The notes beneath the pieces were generated by a model. The model was not told where the DNA came from, made no database searches, and saw only the letters and a list, made by a program, of their open reading frames with translations. This document shows, piece after piece, positions 27,768 through 37,348 of a stretch of 42,196 nucleotides of DNA. Numbering within the stretch: position 1 is the first letter of the stretch; every line of letters starts with the position of its first letter. Both the position numbers and the translations under genes were made by a program. Origin of the DNA: JACJXF01 sp964349045 (lineage in GTDB: Bacteria; Bacteroidota; Bacteroidia; Bacteroidales; GCA-2748055); assembly GCA_964349045.1 (NCBI GenBank), contig CAYGFI010000022.1:1-42196 (forward strand), read 5' to 3'.

Positions 27768-28850
27768 ATGAATAATCAATGGAAAAAAAGTACTGAGGAG
27801 CGTGTAAATCAATTTAAGTTATTTTATGGTAAAAAAAACAGCAGGCCATTATTCGGTTTTTTTCTGGGTAGCGAATATCCTATTCACCGGTATCCTGCAG
27901 CTAAAAATATCCCCGAGAATACCATTCTGACTCCGGATCATTTTTTAATAGATTCATACCTGGATGATTTCGAAATGCTTTTCAGCAGTCATGAGGAATG
28001 TGGTGGAGATTTTATCTGGAGTTCCAGCATATTCTGGGGTATTCCATGGGTTGAAGCAGCACTGGGATGCCCGGTAATCCTGAGTACTTATTCATCCGGA
28101 TCAATTCATGCAGAGCCGCTGCCGGGTTTTAATGGGCCCGATAGTATTCCGGTTTTTTCAATGGATAATCCATGGGTTCAAAAAGCTGTTGCTTTTCTCG
28201 AACAAACAGCTGCCAGGAGCCAGGGCCGGTATCCCATTGCAACAACTCGCATGCGCGGCATTTCGGATTTGCTCTCGCTTTTATACGGGGGAGAAAATTT
28301 GATTTACACCATGTTTACTAACCCGGATGAAATACATTGTGTCGCAGAAAAGTTATGCGATTTCTGGATTGCATTCGGAAAGATGCAAATTGAAAGAATT
28401 CCTGATTTTTATGGAGGTACAGGTTCATTTTATTATAATACCTGGGCGCCAAAAGGAACAATATGGCACCAGGAAGATGCTGCTGCACTCCTTTCACCGG
28501 AACTTTATGATACTTTCATCAGGAAATGGGATGAGATGATTGTGAACGCATTTGACGGATGTATCATGCATCAACATTCCAATGGATATTTCCCTTATGA
28601 GTATTACCTTAAAATGAATTTCACCGCCCTGGAACTTCATATTGATAATGGAGGTCCTTCAGCAGAATCACTGCAACCGGTTTACAACAAAATTATGCAG
28701 GAAAAACCCCTGATCATCTGGGGGGAAATACCTGCAAATGATCTTGATTGGATTTTCAGAAACCTCCCTCCCCAGGGACTGGCAATTATTACCGTTGTAC
28801 AAAACCAAAATGAGGCTAAGAATTTATGGGGAAAATATATTCATTTATAG
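27768..28850 (+). CDS. Uroporphyrinogen-decarboxylase-like (URO-D superfamily) protein, cytosolic, HSN variant
   Basis: A 360-aa protein without a signal peptide, so cytosolic. The overall pattern is that of the URO-D/methylcobalamin methyltransferase superfamily seen often beside sugar-degradation genes, not of true haem-biosynthesis HemE. The strand that in zinc-dependent members reads HxCG is MHQHSNG here (His270, Asn272), so the Cys is replaced by Asn. Segments such as FGFFLGSEYPIHRYP and WGIPWVEAALGCPV have no assigned role. It is the upstream member of a tight tandem pair: the downstream paralogue begins 12 bases after this stop and keeps the Cys. The two may form a heteromeric enzyme in which this one is the non-zinc subunit (inference). 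A methyl-transfer or decarboxylation role on a sugar-derived compound is possible but unproven. Confidence 0.78.
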   Translation: MNNQWKKSTEERVNQFKLFYGKKNSRPLFGFFLGSEYPIHRYPAAKNIPENTILTPDHFLIDSYLDDFEMLFSSHEECGGDFIWSSSIFWGIPWVEAALGCPVILSTYSSGSIHAEPLPGFNGPDSIPVFSMDNPWVQKAVAFLEQTAARSQGRYPIATTRMRGISDLLSLLYGGENLIYTMFTNPDEIHCVAEKLCDFWIAFGKMQIERIPDFYGGTGSFYYNTWAPKGTIWHQEDAAALLSPELYDTFIRKWDEMIVNAFDGCIMHQHSNGYFPYEYYLKMNFTALELHIDNGGPSAESLQPVYNKIMQEKPLIIWGEIPANDLDWIFRNLPPQGLAIITVVQNQNEAKNLWGKYIHL

Positions 28851-28861
28851 AAGGACCCGAT

Positions 28862-29959
28862 ATGGACAAAAAGCAAAAACTTCTTAATTTATTCAATCCT
28901 GAATCGAAAGATATTTTGCTGTCGGATTTTCTTGCACCCCGGCAGCTCAGGGATGAGATGGCAGAATACCTTCAGGTAAATACAGAAAGAGAACTGCTTG
29001 ACAGGCTGGGGACAGACTTCTATTATCTTTCTTGCAGGGATATAAGTCAGAATGAATGCTGTTTGAAGTATTATAACGGTCCCCCGCTTTTCTTTTCTGA
29101 AACAGAAAGGGAATGTCCCTTCGGAATTCGCTGGCACAGAAAAGTTGGGGATGATAAATTTGGAGTGGATGAGGCTATTACCGGACCATTCTCGGGAGAA
29201 AATATAAGAATTGAAGACATATACAAGTTTAATTGGCCGTCTCCTGAGCAATTTGATTTCTCAAGTCTTTCGAAAGAGTGTAATGATTTTTCCGATAAGA
29301 TTATAGTTGGTGGTTTATGGTCAGCGATTCAGGGGGACAGCTCACGAATGATGGGCTTCGAAAACTTTCTCCTGAATATAGCTATGAACAGACCTCTTAT
29401 CAAAGCGCTCGTCAACCATATTACAGAAATATATCTCAGGCTAAACAGGAATTATTTTGAAGTGGTTAAGGGGAAAATGGATATTTTTTTCATGGGAAAT
29501 GATTTTGGATCTCAAAACGGATTGTTGTTAAGTGAAGAAGACTGGTTTGATATATATTTCGATAATTATAAAAAACTGATTGATTTTGCCCATAGTTATG
29601 GATTCAGGGTAATGGTGCACTCATGCGGAAGTATTGAAGCGCTTATTCCATATTTTATAAAACTTGGGGTCGATATTCTGGACCCGGTCCAGGTAACCAC
29701 TAAAAATATGGAACCCGAATCACTCAGCTTAAAATATGGAAAGGATATGGTGTTTCATGGAGCAATAGATACACAGAAAGTTTTACCCTTCGGCACAGCA
29801 GCTGAGGTTAAGAATCATTGCACTGAACTGATAAGCAAACTTAATACCTATGGCAATTTCATTGTAGCTCCTTCAAATAATTTCATGAGCGGTACTCCCA
29901 CCAGAAATATAATGACAGTTTATGATACTGTAAAAACACTTTCCTTAACTCACAGGTAA
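28862..29959 (+). CDS. Uroporphyrinogen-decarboxylase-like protein, cytosolic, HSC motif kept
   Basis: A 365-aa URO-D superfamily protein. An ATG at 28826 overlaps the previous gene. The ATG at 28862 is preferred because AGAAGGA lies a few bases before it and it gives MDKKQKLLNLF. Characteristic segments are WPSPEQFDF, FMGNDFGSQNGLLLSEEDWF, VMVHSCGSIEALIPYF (His253, Cys255), LGVDILDPVQ, VFHGAIDTQKVLPFGT and NFIVAPSNNF near the end. The HxC motif matches zinc/methyltransferase members such as MtaA. The later third Cys of those enzymes is not in place; APSNNF stands where they have a Cys. This form is common and uncharacterised in plant- and algal-glycan degraders. No corrinoid protein is encoded nearby. 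It is probably translationally linked with the upstream paralogue. The family is sure; the reaction is unknown. Confidence 0.82.
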   Translation: MDKKQKLLNLFNPESKDILLSDFLAPRQLRDEMAEYLQVNTERELLDRLGTDFYYLSCRDISQNECCLKYYNGPPLFFSETERECPFGIRWHRKVGDDKFGVDEAITGPFSGENIRIEDIYKFNWPSPEQFDFSSLSKECNDFSDKIIVGGLWSAIQGDSSRMMGFENFLLNIAMNRPLIKALVNHITEIYLRLNRNYFEVVKGKMDIFFMGNDFGSQNGLLLSEEDWFDIYFDNYKKLIDFAHSYGFRVMVHSCGSIEALIPYFIKLGVDILDPVQVTTKNMEPESLSLKYGKDMVFHGAIDTQKVLPFGTAAEVKNHCTELISKLNTYGNFIVAPSNNFMSGTPTRNIMTVYDTVKTLSLTHR

Positions 29960-29981
29960 TTAAACAAAAGTTAGTTTCACT

Positions 29982-29989
29982 AATCTTTG
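29982..29989 (+). promoter_or_regulatory. Candidate -7 element before the 1542-aa T9SS gene
   Basis: AATCTTTG is one mismatch from the Bacteroidota consensus TAnnTTTG and lies 15 bases before the ATG at 30005. A matching TTTG about 20 bases further upstream is not present, so support is partial. Confidence 0.25.
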
Positions 29990-30004
29990 TATTTTTTATA
30001 ATTT

Positions 30005-33000
30005 ATGCAAATGAAAAAGTTTATTACTCTGATTATCCTGGTCGTATATGGAGCTAACTCATTTGCTCAGGAATCTTCAATAATTACTGCAGGGCCGGCC
30101 TGGTATTCAGAATCTCTTATTCACACTCATCATTCTGCCGGCCTTCCGGCGCCGGAATGGGAAGTGCAATTCGACAGGGTACAGCCTGATGCCGTTCAGT
30201 TTCATACACAGGCTTATGCTGCTGGCAAAGAATTATCAGCGAAATATAATTTTTCTTTTGTTGCAACACGCACTTTATCCGGGGCATGGGATGACATAAG
30301 AAGTATCGTGGAAGCATTACCCGCTGAAGAGCAAAGTCTTTTTTACATTCGTGTTAATCCTGACGGTTCACCTGCCGGCCGGACCAGAGCAGGGGTCATC
30401 GTGAAGCATGTCTGTTTTTACTCACCGGGCATATACAAGTACATAATTCCGGAGTACGGAAAACTAACGGAGCAATATCAACCGGCACAGATATGGATCG
30501 ATCACACTATTGTTACCGTAAACCTTTGCTATTGTGACAATTGCAAAAAGAACTTCAGGGAACGATACAGTGTTGATCCACCGGAAAATGGAGGCGACTT
30601 ACTATGGAATGAATGGGTATACTATCACCGGAAGGGTTTCGAACTTTGGATGAAAGCAGTAAGCGACATAGTTCAATCCAAAAATCCGGACGTCCTTGTC
30701 ACCTTTAACGGTGCCTACCAGATTGCCCAACCTGAACCACCACCTCCATATATCAAGAACCTTTCTCTTGATGCCCACAGTCTGCCAATGAACCTGTGTC
30801 TTTATGCCCGTTATGCCTCAAGCCTTGATGTACCTTTTGATCTTATGAACGGACTGACCGATACCTGGGCAGGAACAATCCCAAAATCTACTCAGGAAGT
30901 AATGGAATCCGCTGCAATAATCACAGCAAATGGGGGAAGATGGAATATCGGTGAATTCCCAATGTCGAAGACTCAGCAGCCTGCCGATGAGATGCTCCTA
31001 TTGGCTGCAGCAGGTGCCGACATGGTGCGGGAAAGACAGGATTGGATACAAAATACCAGGGCGGTACCAATGGTAGCTGTTTTGCATAGCGCATCAACCC
31101 AATACTCCCGGGTTATTCCCAGCTCTCAATATGTTACAAGTTCACCCGGACCCACAAGGTTATACTGGTATAACAACCTTGGCATTCCTAATGAAATTTA
31201 TGGCGCTGGTGCCGCTTTACTCGAGAACAATATTCCTTTTGACATTATCAATGAGTCCACTTTAAAAAAGCGTCTCGACGATTACCAGGTTCTCATTGTA
31301 GGAGAGCAGTTTCGTCTGGACACAGAAACACTCTCTGCTGTGCGGGGTTTCGTGGAACGTGGAGGGGGTCTTTTGGTAACAGGTCGCACCATAGAAACTG
31401 GTCTGGCTGGCTTTCTGGGGGTCAGCATCTCCTCAGGAGTGCCTTTATCCGGAGCGAATATCAGGCTGGGTGGTACTGACATCCCGGCTCAGGCACCAAT
31501 ACGAATCGAAACTAAAGGCGCTAAAGTAGTTCAGAATTTCTCTAGCGGGGCCACTACGCCAGCCATCACTCAGCATGTATCGGGTAAAGGTAATATGCTT
31601 TATGTAGCCTGTGATTTTTTCAAAATGTATATGGACGTTTCAAGTTATAATCCCAAAGCCCTGTCGAGAAACGGTAATGCGGCTATGCGGAGTGCAGTGG
31701 CCGATTGGATTAAGGATATTGCTCCCAACCTGGGATACTCCTGTACGGCTCCACCCTGGATAGAGATTGCATTACGCAGAAAAAACAGCGATATTTTGGT
31801 ACAACTGGTCGATCGATCCTTCGAATGGTATGGGGATCTTTATTCGATTTCTGCCCCCATCCATCTTAAACTTTCATTGAAAAGCCGACCCGACAAAGTC
31901 CTGCTGCAGCCCGGTAACAGAGAAATAATATGGGAATGGCAGGATGATACTTTAACAGCAGCTATTCCCATTAATGAGGTGAGAACACATTCAGTTCTGG
32001 AAATTAAGGGAGTTACTAAATACAATATTAGTTATAACACCATTTCCAATATTCCTTTCGGATCAAGAATCGATACCCTGTTCTGGTATCTTGGTAAAGA
32101 TCCTGCTGCCGACTGGAAAATAATTTTTGTGGATGGTGTTCAACGACCAGATTTAAAAAACGGGGACAAACTTATCATTACCGATGCAGATAATTCTACA
32201 AGGGAATATTTCCTGAGGGTGAATGACTATATAAAGAGCGCAAATGCCAGGTTAAGTGCGATAAAAATCAATGGGGATACTCTTAATGGCTTTAAGTCCA
32301 ATGTATTTAATTATAAAGTAATGCTTCCAAAGGGATCAACTTTTCCAGTTATTTCTGCATTTCCTGAAAATATGAATGCAAAAGTGAGGATAGGCAGGGC
32401 ATTAAATCTAAAAGGGGGTGAAGATCAGAGAACAGCCAGGATCTATGTTACTGCTGAGAATGAATTAACAGAATCGCTGTACTCAGTGACTTTTGAAATA
32501 TTGAAAAAAGAGGAGTCATTTCGTGCCGATCCATTTTTTTCTCAGATAATGAACGGCCTTTATAACCTGGTTCCGGGTTCAACCTCTGTCAGTGGCTGGG
32601 GGAAGGGCTGGGAGATATTTAATCCGGGGAATACAACTATTTCTATGGGAAATTACCTGATTGTCAATGCAACTGCTGGAACACTTGCATCGGTTATTGC
32701 TTCAAAGGATATGATATCTAAAATGCGACCTGGTTTTACCATGGATTCTTCCAGGATCGATGAAGGAATCTATTATAAAGCGTGTCCCTATCCCTTTAAT
32801 ACCGATCTTGAGCCCGGGCAAACCCTGGTTTTTGGAAGAGGTTTTCCTGATGGCTGGAATACCACAAATGGATTTCGTGATTTTTGTGATTTCAGGGATA
32901 CCAATGGCGATCTTGTTTATGCTTTGAATAAGTATGGATTTGTTGATGGAGCCCGGATTTGCTTCTTTGGCGTCAGTAATAGCATATACTTAATACGCAT

Positions 33001-34633
33001 AGATAATGACAGCATTTTAACAGGTTTAAAATCTGCGAACGATTTAAAAGATTTTACCCTTGTAGACATCTTCGGTGCGCAAGGCGAAAATAACAACCGG
33101 ATTATTGACGGTGTTTTCGTAAGTGATATGAGTGCTACTATACTTGAAAGAAAAAAAGAAATCTGGAAAGGTAATTCGGAGAACTTTGGATCTTTTGGAA
33201 CCGGCACTCCCGGAACCAGCGAATGGGATAGGTACCAGGGGGCAATGTACATAGGCACACACCCTTATGATCAGTATAAGGGATATATTTCAACCGTATA
33301 TTCCTTGACTTATGAGGTTTCCCCTGACTTTGGACCTGAGCAGACTATTGATTTCGTACCTGTGGAAACCAGAGTTGATAGTTTTCTATCCAGGATCATA
33401 CCTGGTGGCATCGAAGAAGTATTAACTGTTACAAATTCTGACAGTTCGGTTGTAAAGACAGGCAGTAATATTATTGTTCAGGGCGACAGGCTGAATGTTG
33501 TATCCGGCACAAAGTTGAATACAACTGTTTATACCATAACAGTTCAGGAACCTGGTCATGATGCTCTGCTGAAATCTTCAAGCTATACAATAAATGTTGC
33601 CGGTGTAACTGGCTCTGTTTCTGGTATCCCTGCTCTCACAAGCATTGAGGAAATGCTCACAAAAATTATTGTGCCAGAGGATGCTGTATTAAATATTATA
33701 GATGTGAAAAATCAACGGGTTGAAACGGAAAAGGTATTGCGCGATACACTTGTTGTATTGAAAACAATGGTTTCGGATAGTATAAAACTGGAGGTGATTG
33801 CACAGGATGGAGAAACAAAAGTTTTATATTCACTGGTTGTGACAGTAGATGATCCTTATGTTACTTCAGATTTTTATTTAGTGAGACAGGAAAATCATTT
33901 AATAGATATGTTCCGGGTCAATACCCCGGTAGAAATATTCCTGTCAAGAGTAATCGCTTCAACGGGTTCAACATTGTCGGTTGTTGATAAAGCCGGAAAT
34001 ACCAGGGGAAGCGAAGGCATCATGTATAAGGATGATCATCTCCTGGTCTCAGATGGAATTAAAACGACAATCTATTCACTTAAGGATATGTATGAAGTTA
34101 TATCCACAGATGCTACTCTTCGATACCTTAAAGTTAACGGAATTACAATTGAAGGATTCAATCCTGACACTCATACTTATTTTGTTCTGATGGATCAGAG
34201 TTCAGGTCTGCCTCCGCTTCCAGTCGTTGCAGCCGCACCTAATCAGGCAAATGCAAAGGTAACAATTACCCAGGCAGTAAATCTTATTGGAAACAATACT
34301 GAAAAAACTGCTACTATCAGCGTCGTTGCAGAAGATGAAGTATCAAATATTTTATACTCAATAATTTTCAATCTGAACACAATTATTTCAGATGCTAAAA
34401 AAGAAATGCTGCAAATTTTTTCCGATGGGATGACCATCTGTATTAAAACCAACACGAACGGTGTAAACTATGAAGTAGAGGTTTTCAATATTACCGGTCG
34501 GAAAATTATTCAGAGAAAAATGACAGGTCCGTTTGATCGATTCCTGGTAAATGAATCGGCAGGTATGTATATTGTAAAAGCTAAATCGACCAATGAAACG
34601 AAGATTCAAAAAATTATATTAAGTAACAAGTGA
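30005..34633 (+). CDS. Giant T9SS-secreted protein: glycosidase-like barrel, beta-galactosidase-trimer-like domain, repeats, sorting domain
   Basis: A 1542-aa protein with a Sec signal (start at 30005 or the ATG at 30011; cleavage near SFAQ). Residues about 30-400 form a TIM-barrel glycosidase-like domain (SLIHTHHSAGLPAPEWE, IWIDHTIVTV) with a CxCxxC motif (Cys175, Cys177, Cys180). About 405-560 resemble the trimerisation-type domain of GH42 beta-galactosidases (NIPFDIINEST, FVERGGGLLVTGRT). About 570-670 is a small beta domain. Then come a cadherin-like beta-sandwich (about 744-837), a lamin-tail-like domain (about 842-1108), three related repeats (about 1115-1360), a second cadherin-like unit (about 1367-1458) and a C-terminal sorting domain from about 1464. 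The first 670 residues closely match the whole Tat-exported protein at 37443. It probably attacks the polysaccharide outside the cell. No GH family is assigned with confidence. Confidence 0.87.
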   Translation: MQMKKFITLIILVVYGANSFAQESSIITAGPAWYSESLIHTHHSAGLPAPEWEVQFDRVQPDAVQFHTQAYAAGKELSAKYNFSFVATRTLSGAWDDIRSIVEALPAEEQSLFYIRVNPDGSPAGRTRAGVIVKHVCFYSPGIYKYIIPEYGKLTEQYQPAQIWIDHTIVTVNLCYCDNCKKNFRERYSVDPPENGGDLLWNEWVYYHRKGFELWMKAVSDIVQSKNPDVLVTFNGAYQIAQPEPPPPYIKNLSLDAHSLPMNLCLYARYASSLDVPFDLMNGLTDTWAGTIPKSTQEVMESAAIITANGGRWNIGEFPMSKTQQPADEMLLLAAAGADMVRERQDWIQNTRAVPMVAVLHSASTQYSRVIPSSQYVTSSPGPTRLYWYNNLGIPNEIYGAGAALLENNIPFDIINESTLKKRLDDYQVLIVGEQFRLDTETLSAVRGFVERGGGLLVTGRTIETGLAGFLGVSISSGVPLSGANIRLGGTDIPAQAPIRIETKGAKVVQNFSSGATTPAITQHVSGKGNMLYVACDFFKMYMDVSSYNPKALSRNGNAAMRSAVADWIKDIAPNLGYSCTAPPWIEIALRRKNSDILVQLVDRSFEWYGDLYSISAPIHLKLSLKSRPDKVLLQPGNREIIWEWQDDTLTAAIPINEVRTHSVLEIKGVTKYNISYNTISNIPFGSRIDTLFWYLGKDPAADWKIIFVDGVQRPDLKNGDKLIITDADNSTREYFLRVNDYIKSANARLSAIKINGDTLNGFKSNVFNYKVMLPKGSTFPVISAFPENMNAKVRIGRALNLKGGEDQRTARIYVTAENELTESLYSVTFEILKKEESFRADPFFSQIMNGLYNLVPGSTSVSGWGKGWEIFNPGNTTISMGNYLIVNATAGTLASVIASKDMISKMRPGFTMDSSRIDEGIYYKACPYPFNTDLEPGQTLVFGRGFPDGWNTTNGFRDFCDFRDTNGDLVYALNKYGFVDGARICFFGVSNSIYLIRIDNDSILTGLKSANDLKDFTLVDIFGAQGENNNRIIDGVFVSDMSATILERKKEIWKGNSENFGSFGTGTPGTSEWDRYQGAMYIGTHPYDQYKGYISTVYSLTYEVSPDFGPEQTIDFVPVETRVDSFLSRIIPGGIEEVLTVTNSDSSVVKTGSNIIVQGDRLNVVSGTKLNTTVYTITVQEPGHDALLKSSSYTINVAGVTGSVSGIPALTSIEEMLTKIIVPEDAVLNIIDVKNQRVETEKVLRDTLVVLKTMVSDSIKLEVIAQDGETKVLYSLVVTVDDPYVTSDFYLVRQENHLIDMFRVNTPVEIFLSRVIASTGSTLSVVDKAGNTRGSEGIMYKDDHLLVSDGIKTTIYSLKDMYEVISTDATLRYLKVNGITIEGFNPDTHTYFVLMDQSSGLPPLPVVAAAPNQANAKVTITQAVNLIGNNTEKTATISVVAEDEVSNILYSIIFNLNTIISDAKKEMLQIFSDGMTICIKTNTNGVNYEVEVFNITGRKIIQRKMTGPFDRFLVNESAGMYIVKAKSTNETKIQKIILSNK

Positions 34634-34660
34634 TTTTTTTTAATCAGTAAAACATTAACC

Positions 34661-36181
34661 ATGAAATCCTATTTTACACTTATTTGCCTTTATTTGTTTT
34701 TTAATAACTGTGTTTTGTCACAGGAAATAAATCCCTCCTCTCCAAACTCAATTGATGAATGGGCTGGGGTAAAAGTTCAGGACCTTTTTCCGTCAACTCA
34801 TGTGAAAGAATGGGAGGAAATGCATGACAGCAAACAAGCTGCAATGGAATGGTTCAATGAGGCTAAATTTGGAATGTTTATCCATTTTGGGCCCTATTCC
34901 ACTACCGGAGGAATATGGAAAGGAAAGAAAATGGAGGAATGGAAATCCTCTAGACATGCTGAGTGGCTTATGTATTCGGCAAATATACCAAGGATGGAAT
35001 ATGAAGGGCTTATTTACCAGTTCAATCCGGTAAAATTTAATGCCATTGAGATCGTGGAATTAGCGAAAGATGCCGGGATGAAGTACATTGTCATTACTTC
35101 AAAACATCATGATGGATTTGCTTTATTCGATTCCAGATATAGTAAGTATGATGTTATGGATGCTACCCCATTTAAAAGAGATTTAATCAGGGAAATGTAT
35201 GATGCCTGTAAAAAACAGGGAATTGCTTTTGGCGTTTACTATTCCCAGAATATCGACTGGATGGAAGGATCTGATTCCCAATTGGCTGAGGTATTAGAAA
35301 AGAATATTGATATTGGCTACCCCAATAAAGCTATATGTGCCAATTATTGGGATCCAAGTCCGAATAATTTTGAGGAGTATTTGCAAAACAAAGCGTATCC
35401 GCAAATAAAAGAGCTTACAACTAATTACCCGGGATTGAAATGTTTATGGTACGATATGCCCTGGCGTTTAAAACCGGATCAAAGTTTTAATTTTTATAAA
35501 ATTCCCTATGAAATATCCCCACAGACTCTTATTTCACAAAGGATAGGTCATGGGTTTGGCGATTACTATATACCTGGTGATAACGAAATTCCAAAAGTCG
35601 GTGAAAAAATAGTAAAGCCGTGGGAAACTTGCGGAACAACCAATAACTCCTGGGGATATAAGTCTTATGATAACGACTGGAAATCTCCGAAAGAAATTCT
35701 TTACTGGCTGGTAGACGTCGTTTCAAAAGGAGGGAATTATTTACTAAATATAGGGCCTACCGGCGAAGGAGAAGTCCCATCGCAATCTGCAGAAAACCTG
35801 AGAGTGGTTGGTCAATGGTTATCAGTTAACGGTGAAGCAATTTACGGAACGAAGAGATGGAAGATTACGCATGAAGGCCCTCAGGAAGATTTTAATATTA
35901 AGGGAACTGCAGATCGGGCAGCTAAGGGTTTCCAGGATAAGTTTACTACCCAGGATTTCTGGTTTACTCAAAAGGATGATGTGCTTTATGCCATTTCAAT
36001 TACAAAACCTGGCCAGGAAGCAATAATAAAATCTTTCAATACAGATATTGGTAAAATCAAAAAGGTTGAGATTTTAGGTAAAGGCAAAGTTAAATTTGAA
36101 CAAACAGAGGAAAACCTTAGGGTAACCATCCCTAAAGGATTTGACTCTGAGAATGGATTTACGATAAAAGTTGTTCTATAA
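34661..36181 (+). CDS. GH29 alpha-L-fucosidase, exported
   Basis: A 506-aa GH29 enzyme with a Sec signal peptide ending near VLSQ. A linker of about 60 residues follows before the barrel, which begins AKFGMFIHFGPYSTTGG. Fucose-binding and catalytic landmarks are SKHHDGFALFDS, FGVYYSQNIDW and the nucleophile in LWYDMPW (Asp265; Tyr replaces the usual Phe). SQRIGHGFGDY, WETCGTTNNSWGY and NYLLNIGPTGEGE complete the core, and a short beta domain ends the protein. It is of a different type from the 16992 and 20970 enzymes, with an insertion after the first strand (GKKMEEWKSSRHAEW). It follows the 1542-aa protein by 27 bases and precedes the sugar kinase, so it is likely cotranscribed with both. 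It would release alpha-L-fucose from fragments that reach the periplasm. Confidence 0.94.
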   Translation: MKSYFTLICLYLFFNNCVLSQEINPSSPNSIDEWAGVKVQDLFPSTHVKEWEEMHDSKQAAMEWFNEAKFGMFIHFGPYSTTGGIWKGKKMEEWKSSRHAEWLMYSANIPRMEYEGLIYQFNPVKFNAIEIVELAKDAGMKYIVITSKHHDGFALFDSRYSKYDVMDATPFKRDLIREMYDACKKQGIAFGVYYSQNIDWMEGSDSQLAEVLEKNIDIGYPNKAICANYWDPSPNNFEEYLQNKAYPQIKELTTNYPGLKCLWYDMPWRLKPDQSFNFYKIPYEISPQTLISQRIGHGFGDYYIPGDNEIPKVGEKIVKPWETCGTTNNSWGYKSYDNDWKSPKEILYWLVDVVSKGGNYLLNIGPTGEGEVPSQSAENLRVVGQWLSVNGEAIYGTKRWKITHEGPQEDFNIKGTADRAAKGFQDKFTTQDFWFTQKDDVLYAISITKPGQEAIIKSFNTDIGKIKKVEILGKGKVKFEQTEENLRVTIPKGFDSENGFTIKVVL

Positions 36182-36247
36182 TTTTCAGTTTTGAAACGCC
36201 GATGTTCTGAGGCGGGGAGTCATATTATTAATTAATTTCTAACTGTC

Positions 36248-37348
36248 ATGAAGAAAATGGATATCCGAAAACTGGCAGAATGTAAATATGCCTGTGTATC
36301 GCTTGGGGAAATTATGCTTCGACTCGATCCGGGTGAAGGCAGAATAAGAACTGCACGTGAATTTAAAGCATGGGAAGGAGGAGGCGAATATAATGTTACC
36401 CGCGGACTCAAAAAGTGTTTCGGTTTGCCCGTTGCTGTTGTTACTGCTTTTGCTGAAAATGAGGTTGGCAGGCTTATTGAAGATTTTATCATGCAGGGTG
36501 GAGTTGACACTCAATTTATTAAATGGTTTCCTTATGATGGCATTGGCAGAAATGTCAGAAATGGTTTAAATTTTACCGAAAGGGGATTCGGAATTCGCGG
36601 TGCGCTGGGTGTTCCCGATCGTGGAATTACTGCTGCCTCTCAGCTCAAGGCAGGGGATATTAACTGGGATAAAATTTTCCGGGACCTTGGCACACAATGG
36701 TTTCACACAGGAGGAATTTATGCAGCTCTTTCGGATACTACTGCCGGGGTTATGGAAGAAGCTATGATTTCCGCAAAAAAATACGGAACTATAATTTCCT
36801 ATGATTTGAATTACAGGCCATCCCTTTGGAAAACTATAGGTGGTCTTGAAAAAGCAAGGGAAGTAAATCGTCGCCTTGCCAGGTATGTTGATGTAATGAT
36901 TGGTAACGAAGAAGACTTTACGGCCAGTCTTGGATTTGAGGTTGAAGGAGCCAATGAAAATCTTTCTGAACTTGACATAGATGGGTATAAAAAAATGATT
37001 AATATGGTCGTAAAAGATTTTCCCAATTTTAAAGTAATCGCCACCACGCTCCGTACAGTAAAATCAGCAACTATAAATTCATGGGGAGCTATTTGCTGGT
37101 CAGAAGACAGGTTTTATGAATCTATCCACAGGGAGAATCTTGAGATTTTGGACAGAGTAGGAGGTGGGGATAGTTTTGCCTCAGGTTTGATTTATGGATT
37201 ACTTAAAACAGGAGATCCTCAAAAAGCAGTTGATTACGGTGCAGCCCATGGAGCTCTTGCAATGACTACCCCGGGTGATACCTCAATGGCTACCCTTGAA
37301 GAAGTAGAGAAAGTTATGAAGGGAGGATCTGCAAGAGTAATAAGGTGA
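36248..37348 (+). CDS. PfkB-family sugar kinase, 2-keto-3-deoxygluconate kinase type
   Basis: A 366-aa cytosolic kinase of the PfkB/ribokinase fold. N-terminal landmarks are VSLGEIMLRLDPG and EGGGEYNVTRGLKKCFG, typical of 2-dehydro-3-deoxygluconate (KDG) kinases. Near the C-terminus is the catalytic motif DRVGGGDSFASG, with Asp308 as the expected base. DLNYRPSLW and IGNEEDF are further family elements. It would phosphorylate a 2-keto-3-deoxy sugar acid before aldol cleavage. The sugar acid could come from oxidised fucose (for example through the PQQ dehydrogenase at 13502) or from uronic acids; which one is inference. No partner aldolase is in the window. It is one of only three clearly cytosolic enzymes in the island and lies 66 bases after the fucosidase. 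Kinase fold is sure; KDG specificity is likely but not certain. Confidence 0.85.
   Translation: MKKMDIRKLAECKYACVSLGEIMLRLDPGEGRIRTAREFKAWEGGGEYNVTRGLKKCFGLPVAVVTAFAENEVGRLIEDFIMQGGVDTQFIKWFPYDGIGRNVRNGLNFTERGFGIRGALGVPDRGITAASQLKAGDINWDKIFRDLGTQWFHTGGIYAALSDTTAGVMEEAMISAKKYGTIISYDLNYRPSLWKTIGGLEKAREVNRRLARYVDVMIGNEEDFTASLGFEVEGANENLSELDIDGYKKMINMVVKDFPNFKVIATTLRTVKSATINSWGAICWSEDRFYESIHRENLEILDRVGGGDSFASGLIYGLLKTGDPQKAVDYGAAHGALAMTTPGDTSMATLEEVEKVMKGGSARVIR

Noticed and set aside
27768..29959. Haem biosynthesis uroporphyrinogen decarboxylase (hemE)
   Set aside because: The HxC/HxN motif, the tandem arrangement and the sugar-locus setting fit the broader URO-D-like superfamily, not HemE.
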